12,277 nucleotides of DNA. Origin: an uncultured bacterium (GTDB lineage Bacteria > Cyanobacteriota > Vampirovibrionia > Gastranaerophilales > Gastranaerophilaceae). The position numbers and the translations under genes are program-made. Location of the stretch: contig OMVC01000152.1 in the NCBI GenBank assembly GCA_900314375.1, positions 1-12,277 of the forward strand. The letters run 5' to 3'. The notes beneath the pieces are model-generated. The model was not told the DNA's origin and made no database searches. It worked only from the letters and a program-made list of their open reading frames with translations. Of the stretch, positions 7,106 through 12,277 are shown piece by piece. The stretch's first letter is position 1; every line of letters begins with the position of its first letter.

Positions 7106-9196
7106 TTATAGGAATTTTACTTTATTTTTCAGGTGAATAAAACATTTTTGGTTATGACAAGGATATTCCTCTTCTACATACTTATCAATAGTAGTATAAT
7201 TGCCCTGTTTTCTGTAGCTTTCTCCTAAATTTCGGCAATATGGAGTTTTTACACTTATTTTTTTAGTAAGGCAAAGAGCCCTTGCCATAGGTATTGAGCG
7301 ATCAACATAAGTTTTTACTCTGTTATCTCCACTTTGGCTGTAATAATATACATCTACATTCAAGTAAGAGCTATTTCCGCCGATATATTTGAGCCTTGTA
7401 TTACCGGCATTCAAAGGATACCCCGGATAGACTTCGCCGTCTGTTGAAATATAGAACGGGAATATATCATCCCAAAGAGTGCTTGAACCTTTTCCTGCGC
7501 CATCTATATCGACAAACACCGTAAATCCGCTTATTGCATAAATTCTCGAATCTAGACGATAATCATACGAACCACCTGCATAAGAAGCATCTACTATACT
7601 TTGCTTATCAGGACTTGCACAACAATTTCTCGCATCTACTAATCGTGGACCATCGGCACTTGTTGTGACAGAATAACAACGCCCTTCATCTCTACAGAAG
7701 AAATTCGGAGCCACACGACAAGCAGGTTCTGTAATATTATCCACAAATTGGCATATTGTATGACTTTGATCTGTATACTCATCCGGATTATATGATAACC
7801 CCGGAATTGATGCGGCTCTGTCACCTAAAATCCACATTCTCATTCCGTTTGCAAACACAAGATTAGGCCTTATATCACTAAATGCACCTTCAGTGGCATT
7901 GACACTTAAATAGGAGCCATCATTCGTAGCCGCATTATATACTGCGGTGTATACTGCTCTGTGTTGTCCATCCTCGGTAAAAGTATCACAAAGGTGAGAT
8001 TTTGTATTCCACAAAGAATTTACTTTTTCACAAAACCTTTTAGCTTTTAAAAACGGAGCATTTATTACACAGCTACTATTTGACAAATGGGTCCCCGGAG
8101 GACAATTTACCGCATTTCGCACACAATTACTTGCGTTCAGATTAAATCCGTCATTGCAAACACAACTTCTACTTGAAGGGCTGTAAGTAGCATTTGCAGT
8201 GCAATTAGAGCCAGCAACTGTACTTTCATTACGTGTTCCGGCTGCACGAGATACACAACTTGCACTTGTACCGTCATAGTACGCTAAATTACCATCACCT
8301 GGATTCGGACAACATACTCTTGGATTGTTTACCGCCCACGCACCGCTGCAAATACAGGTAGTACCGAAAGGAGAAATAGTTCCACCACTTGCTTCAATAT
8401 ATCCATGAGCGTTGTCGCAATTAGTTACTGCAGTACCCGTATCTGGAGTTGAAGCTGTAGCAGTATCAGTTGAAAGACTTGCTAAAGGATCACGCTGAAC
8501 AACTATACATTCATGAGTTGGATTTGCACTTGGGTCATCCACCAAACTTACATAATAAGAGTCATATTTATCACTATCAATTTGATTCCCCAAATACATA
8601 CAATGCTGTTGAGCTGCCATATTTTTTAAATTATCTAATAGTTGATTTTGAGTAACTCTATTACCACTAAATCTGGCTAATGAAAATATATTAGGAGCAA
8701 AAGTTCCATAAGGCCCCGGATTACCTGTACCATAAAGACTACATTTACCTGATGGAGTAATTGTTTCAATAGTGTAAGAATATAATCCACCACTACTATT
8801 AACCGATGCTTTACCGGCACACAGCGCAGCGTAATTCCACTCTGACTCAGTAAAATTAGTAACTATATTTGGCGGAGTGGGAGATTTTGACAGGTGATTC
8901 ATAAATTCTGTTTCGCTATTATAAAATTGCGCCATAGCAGGAGGAATAAAAACATTATTCATATTTTTTGAAGATTCCGCAAATGCTAAATTATCATTTT
9001 CATCACCATATACCAAAACTTGGGCAGCTATCTTTTCTACCAACTTATACGCCGCAAAATACGAATATTCTTCAGTCTTTCGCATTTGATTATTTACAAT
9101 AGGCATACATAACAATACCAAAACAGCAACAACTAATATTGCAATCGTAATTTCAACCAACGTAAAAGCTTTTTTCAATTTATTATAGTATTTCAT
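7106..9196 (-). CDS. Large Cys-rich pseudopilin-like protein with type IV prepilin N-terminus
   Basis: Numbering is from the alternative TTG at 9199; I prefer ATG 9196, because GGGAG lies 6 nt before it but only 3 nt before the TTG. The N-terminus has a short basic leader ending KKA, then FTLVEITIAILVVAVLVLL (12-30). This is a class III prepilin peptidase site with Glu at mature position 5, but with Ala instead of the usual Gly at -1. The helix continues to about 60. The globular part is unusually long (most pseudopilins have 100-250 residues; this has ~696) and holds 29 cysteines, 14 of them in 261-404. That stretch has EGF/TNFR-like spacing, such as CVCNDGFNLNASNC and CPPGTHLSNSSC. A Thr/Ser/Asp linker (240-260) precedes it. 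The C-terminal VDIDGAGKG...LWDDIF (563-580) recalls the DxDG Ca-site loop of pseudopilins. It is probably exported by a type II/IV pilus machinery and disulfide-stabilised. Its partner and role are unknown. Confidence 0.8.
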   Translation of the reverse strand: MKYYNKLKKAFTLVEITIAILVVAVLVLLCMPIVNNQMRKTEEYSYFAAYKLVEKIAAQVLVYGDENDNLAFAESSKNMNNVFIPPAMAQFYNSETEFMNHLSKSPTPPNIVTNFTESEWNYAALCAGKASVNSSGGLYSYTIETITPSGKCSLYGTGNPGPYGTFAPNIFSLARFSGNRVTQNQLLDNLKNMAAQQHCMYLGNQIDSDKYDSYYVSLVDDPSANPTHECIVVQRDPLASLSTDTATASTPDTGTAVTNCDNAHGYIEASGGTISPFGTTCICSGAWAVNNPRVCCPNPGDGNLAYYDGTSASCVSRAAGTRNESTVAGSNCTANATYSPSSRSCVCNDGFNLNASNCVRNAVNCPPGTHLSNSSCVINAPFLKAKRFCEKVNSLWNTKSHLCDTFTEDGQHRAVYTAVYNAATNDGSYLSVNATEGAFSDIRPNLVFANGMRMWILGDRAASIPGLSYNPDEYTDQSHTICQFVDNITEPACRVAPNFFCRDEGRCYSVTTSADGPRLVDARNCCASPDKQSIVDASYAGGSYDYRLDSRIYAISGFTVFVDIDGAGKGSSTLWDDIFPFYISTDGEVYPGYPLNAGNTRLKYIGGNSSYLNVDVYYYSQSGDNRVKTYVDRSIPMARALCLTKKISVKTPYCRNLGESYRKQGNYTTIDKYVEEEYPCHNQKCFIHLKNKVKFL

Positions 9197-9202
9197 CAAT
9201 AT

Positions 9203-9207
9203 CTCCC
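9203..9207 (-). promoter_or_regulatory. Shine-Dalgarno deciding the pseudopilin start
   Basis: GGGAG on the minus strand sits in the 15-nt gap after the transketolase stop. It is 6 nt before ATG 9196 and 3 nt before TTG 9199, which favours the ATG and shortens the product by one residue. Confidence 0.6.
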
Positions 9208-9211
9208 GTTT

Positions 9212-10039
9212 TTAACATAACTCCTTCATTGCTTTTTCAAAATCTTCATCATTAGGGGCAGTTCCGTGCCAACCTGCGTTGTTTTCCATAAAACTGACTC
9301 CTTTGCCTTTTATTGTATTCGCTATTATGACAGACGGCGCATTTTTGTATGATTTTGCACTCTCAATAGCTCCATAGCAAGCATTGATATCATGTCCGTC
9401 AATTTCTATAACATTCCAACCAAAAGCCTTTAATTTATCACCTAAATTATCCAAAGATTTTATATTTTCCGTATTACCGTCTATTTGCAACCTGTTGCGG
9501 TCGATAATAGCTACCAGATTATCCAGTTTTCTGTGAGAAGCCTGCATAAAAGCTTCCCAAACATTGCCTTCTTGCAATTCCCCGTCACCCAACAAAACAA
9601 ATACATGAGAATTTATATTATCAAGCTTCATAGCCATAGCCTTGCCGCATCCGACAGACAAACCCTGACCTAAAGAACCGGTTGCTATTTCAACCCCCGG
9701 ACACCATAAAGTCGGATGACCTTGCAGCCTTGTACCGAGTTTTCTGAAGGAATCTAATTCTTCTTTTTCTATAAACCCTATTTGAGATAATACCGAATAA
9801 TACAACGGCGATATATGACCTTTTGACAATATAAATCTGTCACGAGTCGGATAATCTTTGAAATCTTTGCCGCCCAAAGAATGTTTCATACATTTGTGAA
9901 ATAAAACCGTCATAATTTCACAAGCCGATAACGACCCGCCAATATGACCTGATTTCGCGCCATGAACCATCCTTAATATATTTTGTCTGTTTTCAAGACA
10001 TAGTTTTTCAATCTTTTTTACTTCCATATCGCTTAACAT
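9212..10039 (-). CDS. Transketolase N-terminal (TPP-binding) subunit
   Basis: This is the N-terminal half of a split transketolase (pentose-phosphate pathway, transfer of two-carbon ketol units). The 275 residues match known N subunits. TPP-site residues are in place: GHIGGSLS with His32, LSKGHISP with His75, QGHPT with His108, the GDG motif at 151-153 paired with Asn182 (DRNRLQ), and GWHG with His258. The pyrimidine-binding and C-terminal domains, which complete the active site, are absent. The usual neighbouring C-subunit gene is not here: the pseudopilin follows after 15 nt. The start at ATG 10039 comes one base after the wecG stop, with AAAGG further upstream; ATG 10027 (Met5) is an alternative without better support. 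It could also serve a specialised ketose pathway such as DXP-like or surface-sugar synthesis, but this cannot be decided. Confidence 0.93.
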   Translation of the reverse strand: MLSDMEVKKIEKLCLENRQNILRMVHGAKSGHIGGSLSACEIMTVLFHKCMKHSLGGKDFKDYPTRDRFILSKGHISPLYYSVLSQIGFIEKEELDSFRKLGTRLQGHPTLWCPGVEIATGSLGQGLSVGCGKAMAMKLDNINSHVFVLLGDGELQEGNVWEAFMQASHRKLDNLVAIIDRNRLQIDGNTENIKSLDNLGDKLKAFGWNVIEIDGHDINACYGAIESAKSYKNAPSVIIANTIKGKGVSFMENNAGWHGTAPNDEDFEKAMKELC

Positions 10040-10040
10040 A

Positions 10041-10757
10041 TTATTTGCCGATAAACCTTTCTTTTAATACTCTTAACACAAATACAGGTAATGTCGGAAA
10101 TATACGTTTTAACCTTTGAGGCTCCTTTACCGTACGATATAACCATTCCAACCCTAACTGTTGATAAATTTTTGGCGCCCTTTTTACAACACCTGCCCAT
10201 ACGTCAAAACTTCCTCCAAGTCCAATCAATACTGAATCCGGAAGTCTTAACTTTAATTGATTTATAAAAAATTCTTGCTTTGGTGACCCTAATGCAACTA
10301 ATACGACATCAGGCTGTGCTTTTACGGCTTCAGCAAGAATTTCCGCATCACTGTCAAAATAACCGTTATGAGAATACACGATATTGAGATTTGGGATTTC
10401 TTCTTTTAGGTTTAATATTGCTTGAATCAGAACTTCTTCTTTTGCGCCGATAAGTGCAACTTTTTTATTTTCTCTTGCAGCTTTTATCAATAAAGCCTTG
10501 CCAAACTCAACCCCTGCAATTCGTTTAATATCTTTTCCCAATATTTTTAAGCCCAGTTGCACCCCGATACCATCAGGCACAACCATCTCACTTGAATTTA
10601 TTATATTGGCAAATTCAGAATTTTTGCGCGCAGTTTCAATCATTTCAGGATTTATGGTAACAACCTGTCCATGATGAGAGGTTATATACTCCAATGCCTC
10701 CTCAAATGTGAATGTATCCACGCCAAATCCCAATATTTTAACAATATCTCTTTGCAT
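10041..10757 (-). CDS. WecG/TagA/CpsF family glycosyltransferase (GT26)
   Basis: The 238 residues cover the whole GT26 fold. Family members transfer ManNAc or ManNAcA from UDP-sugar onto a polyprenyl-diphosphate-GlcNAc acceptor at the inner membrane face, for enterobacterial common antigen, teichoic-acid linkage or exopolysaccharide. Signatures are TINPEM (34-39), VPDGIG (60-65, with the Asp as probable catalytic base), LGSPKQE (156-162), GGSFDVWAG (181-189), RAP (193-195) and EWLYR (204-208). The basic, hydrophobic C-terminal tail (about 213-238) is the expected membrane contact. The next Met is residue 39, so the start is fixed. There is no Shine-Dalgarno; an extended -10 lies 6 nt upstream, pointing to a leaderless mRNA. 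It heads the four-gene minus-strand operon. The exact sugar is not known. Confidence 0.9.
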   Translation of the reverse strand: MQRDIVKILGFGVDTFTFEEALEYITSHHGQVVTINPEMIETARKNSEFANIINSSEMVVPDGIGVQLGLKILGKDIKRIAGVEFGKALLIKAARENKKVALIGAKEEVLIQAILNLKEEIPNLNIVYSHNGYFDSDAEILAEAVKAQPDVVLVALGSPKQEFFINQLKLRLPDSVLIGLGGSFDVWAGVVKRAPKIYQQLGLEWLYRTVKEPQRLKRIFPTLPVFVLRVLKERFIGK

Positions 10758-10763
10758 ATAATT

Positions 10764-10772
10764 ATTATAACA
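10764..10772 (-). promoter_or_regulatory. Extended -10 promoter of the wecG operon, leaderless
   Basis: TGTTATAAT on the minus strand is a perfect extended -10 (TGn plus TATAAT). Six nt (AATTAT) separate it from the ATG at 10757, so transcription should begin at or next to the A of the start codon. No -35 consensus is seen, as expected for the extended type. No Shine-Dalgarno is present. Confidence 0.7.
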
Positions 10773-10787
10773 TATTATGATTAATTA

Positions 10788-10796
10788 TGCTATAAT
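10788..10796 (+). promoter_or_regulatory. Extended -10 promoter of the secreted-protein gene, leaderless
   Basis: TGCTATAAT is again a perfect extended -10. Six nt (ATATTT) separate it from the ATG at 10803, the same geometry as the opposing promoter. The signal peptide fixes that start, and no Shine-Dalgarno exists. Only 15 bp lie between the two -10 boxes, so two polymerases could not occupy both promoters at once. Confidence 0.7.
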
Positions 10797-10802
10797 ATAT
10801 TT

Positions 10803-11636
10803 ATGAAAAGAGCTTTATATAAATTATTATTATTGATATTTATACTTGTATTTGCGCCAATTAAGGCACATGCCGTTCAATTTGAATTGCTTGTATTACC
10901 GACAAATTTATTCTCTGTATGTGACAATTATTTTTGCTTTCCTGAAGTGTCAGAAATTGTCGCTGAAGATGTCATATTTAACTTAAGACAATACCAAAAT
11001 ATTAACACAAGAGCATTAGCAGATGTTCGTGCAAAGCTCTATACTGATAGTGTTCTAAAAACAAAAACAGAAAGCGTATTGAAAAAATACGAAGAAACCG
11101 ATAGGATTGATTTCCAAACCCTGCAAGAAATAGCTAAAGCATTTGATGTTAAATCGGTTCTACTGATATCTTGTTATGCTGTTAATGACAAAACTACATT
11201 AAGACGTAATCTGTGGGATGTTTTGGAAATTTCAAGCGCCTTTAAAATCAGCTACCCGTTTGAATTAAAAACAAACGCGGTTTTAACTGATATGGTTAAT
11301 AATATTGTCATGTGGAGCGGAAAATATACAAAATCCGTATCTGATACCTTCGGATACTATTCCGCATCAAATCAAACTCAAGCTATGTCACAACTTGAAA
11401 AGATTAAACAATATTCATCAGGCAGTATATCTCAAACCATCAGCCAAAATGTTTTTATGAGGTTCTTTCCAAGAGATGTAAGAACTTTTACCGTTAAGAA
11501 AACCGAACAAGAGATGGATGCAGAGCCTAAAAAATTTATTCCTAACGCCTTGGAACACCTCTCCAATCCAAGGATGCAAAAAGAATACGACTCACATTTG
11601 CCTGAATATTCAGATGATTTCATTTTTACTTTTTAA
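10803..11636 (+). CDS. Secreted or periplasmic protein of unknown function (CsgG/TolB-N-like pattern)
   Basis: The protein has 277 residues. A clear Sec signal peptide is visible: a basic MKRALYK, a hydrophobic core 8-19 and an AHA site before Val25. There is no lipobox and no further membrane segment, so the mature form is soluble in the periplasm or outside. The first mature part (26-about 110) has the pattern 'hydrophobic strand LLVLPTN, helix IVAEDVIFNLRQY, strand INTRALADVRAKL', followed by LQEIAKAFDVKSVLLIS (122-138). This recalls the alpha/beta domain of CsgG, LpoB and TolB-N, but it is impression only. The C-terminal part is Gln/Ser-rich (190-220), then FFPRDVRTFTVKK and an acidic tail. 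Cys40 and Cys45 could form a disulfide. It is expressed alone from the divergent promoter opposite wecG. The 3' end overlaps a small convergent lipoprotein ORF by 11 bp. Confidence 0.75.
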   Translation: MKRALYKLLLLIFILVFAPIKAHAVQFELLVLPTNLFSVCDNYFCFPEVSEIVAEDVIFNLRQYQNINTRALADVRAKLYTDSVLKTKTESVLKKYEETDRIDFQTLQEIAKAFDVKSVLLISCYAVNDKTTLRRNLWDVLEISSAFKISYPFELKTNAVLTDMVNNIVMWSGKYTKSVSDTFGYYSASNQTQAMSQLEKIKQYSSGSISQTISQNVFMRFFPRDVRTFTVKKTEQEMDAEPKKFIPNALEHLSNPRMQKEYDSHLPEYSDDFIFTF

Positions 11637-11772
11637 GATTAAAAGTTTTATTTATATAATTTACGGCAGACCCGCTTGAAATAACTCGATCAAGCATATT
11701 GCAACTGTCAATTAAATCAAGACAGGAAATTAAAAATACTATTAAAATTATTATAAGGTAAATTTGCTTCAT
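11626..11772 (-). CDS. Predicted 48-residue mini-lipoprotein
   Basis: This short ORF reads MKQIYLIIILIVFLISC and then about 31 polar residues ending NKTFNLKK. One Lys, a long hydrophobic core and the lipobox LISC at 14-17 make a textbook lipoprotein signal peptide (SPase II), with Cys17 as the lipidated residue. Mature length would be 32 residues, with one further Cys at 24. The size recalls entericidin-like or other tiny lipoproteins, but the sequence is not recognised. AGGGT sits almost against the ATG, too close for an ideal ribosome binding site, so expression is uncertain. It lies 57 nt downstream of the U32 gene on the same strand and fills most of the 193-nt gap. Its last 11 bp overlap the end of the secreted-protein gene. 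Confidence 0.5.
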   Translation of the reverse strand: MKQIYLIIILIVFLISCLDLIDSCNMLDRVISSGSAVNYINKTFNLKK

Positions 11773-11829
11773 ACCCTATGTTTTACAACAAAATTTCAAA
11801 ATTTAATTACCCGAAATATTTATTTTTAA

Positions 11830-12277
11830 TTATGGATTTAAGACCTGCATCTCACAATTTTTACAATTAAAGCACAAAGGATACTTTTTACCGGATTCGT
11901 CCTCTAAATACAATTTTTTACCAAATTTTGAAGTTTTTGAACATAGTCCAAAAGCATATTTAAGACAATGCTTTGAGGTCATTAACACAATTCCATTCGG
12001 AATGTTTTTGTATGACTCCAATGCTGATTGTTCAATTTTACATCCGCAAGACTCATAAAAAGCCTTTGCTTCATCATTGTATACATTAGCATTATAATTA
12101 AGTTTATCTACAGGGAACTGCGCATAACCAATAGGCTTTTGAGGTATTTTTTTATAGCTATCCATACGAATTTTTGTTAACTTTTGTAACAACACACGCC
12201 TTATTTCATTTATAGCCGAAATCTTTAAGAAAGGCAGATTGTCAGCATTTATATCAAATGACGTCAAATAATATTCA
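11830..12277 (-). CDS. Peptidase U32 family protein (RlhA/YhbU-like), C-terminal part, cut by window edge
   Basis: The frame is open to the window end (EYYLTSF reads through TTG 12267 without a stop), so this is a partial gene. Visible are INEIRRVLLQKLTKIR, matching the 'NxxRRxAxxxL' block of U32 proteins; NVYNDEAKAFYESCGC; MTSKHCLKYAFGLC; and a terminal YPLCFNCKNCEMQV. The five Cys in the last 45 residues (101, 109, 132, 135, 138 counted from 12267) are typical of this C-terminal module. U32 proteins were named peptidases, but bacterial members such as RlhA and TrhP are Fe-S enzymes that hydroxylate rRNA or tRNA pyrimidines using prephenate-pathway metabolites. This one probably belongs to the larger RlhA-like class, though the N-terminal catalytic region lies outside the window. 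Confidence 0.8.
   Translation of the reverse strand, partial: EYYLTSFDINADNLPFLKISAINEIRRVLLQKLTKIRMDSYKKIPQKPIGYAQFPVDKLNYNANVYNDEAKAFYESCGCKIEQSALESYKNIPNGIVLMTSKHCLKYAFGLCSKTSKFGKKLYLEDESGKKYPLCFNCKNCEMQVLNP

Noticed and set aside
8470..8655. 61-codon plus-strand ORF inside the pseudopilin gene
   Set aside because: It is a His/Leu-rich shadow of the antisense coding frame, with no ribosome binding site or recognisable domain.
11674..11695. GCTTGA / TCAAGC inverted repeat, a possible terminator after the secreted-protein gene
   Set aside because: The stem is only 6 bp with a 10-nt loop and no following T-run, and it lies inside the probable mini-lipoprotein ORF.
11705..11725. CTGTC / GACAG inverted repeat
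   Set aside because: A 5-bp stem with an 11-nt loop is within chance for this sequence.

Overview
The window is AT-rich (roughly a third G+C by eye), densely packed bacterial chromosome with no RNA genes, insertion sequences or CRISPR arrays. A prepilin-like N-terminus of the KKA/FTLVE type, a small sigma-70 factor beside gcvPB, a split glycine dehydrogenase, a split transketolase and an envelope glycosyltransferase fit an anaerobic or fermentative, diderm-like gut-type bacterium. My best guess is Candidatus Gastranaerophilales (Melainabacteria). That is inferred from protein style only; no marker gene proves it.

Layout. (1) At 1-855 (+) lies the remainder of an LD-carboxypeptidase gene whose frame is cut by an in-frame TAA at 52-54. 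(2) At 852-1700 (-) is a tandem-domain universal stress protein, convergent with and overlapping it. (3) At 1808-6647 (+) is a tight five-gene operon: sigma-70-family factor, gcvPB, an acyl-CoA-dehydratase-activase-like Cys protein, a six-helix membrane protein and miaA. Gaps are 3, 9 and 0 nt, then a 23-nt overlap. (4) At 10757-6636 (-) is a four-gene operon: WecG/TagA glycosyltransferase, transketolase N-terminal subunit, a very large Cys-rich pseudopilin and a YhcH/TabA-like protein. Gaps are 1, 15 and 14 nt. (5) At 10803-11636 (+) is a secreted protein of unknown function, divergent from wecG. (6) On the minus strand at the right edge are a probable 48-residue lipoprotein missed by simple ORF thresholds (11772-11626) and the C-terminal part of a U32-family protein (12277-11830).

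How they fit together. The plus-strand operon mixes transcription (sigma), one-carbon metabolism (glycine cleavage), a likely Fe-S protein and tRNA modification. The minus-strand operon mixes cell-surface glycan synthesis, sugar-phosphate carbon shuffling and a surface or secretion pseudopilin. Each split enzyme appears with only one half: gcvPB without gcvPA, and the transketolase N half without its C half.

Most noteworthy: a 45-bp divergent spacer in which both genes carry an extended -10 box (TGnTATAAT) exactly 6 nt before ATG, implying leaderless transcripts from two mutually exclusive promoters; a 35-nt near-perfect palindrome inside the yhcH-like gene; the nonsense codon in the LD-carboxypeptidase gene; and the mini-lipoprotein. 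I see no obviously new multi-gene defence or biosynthetic system.
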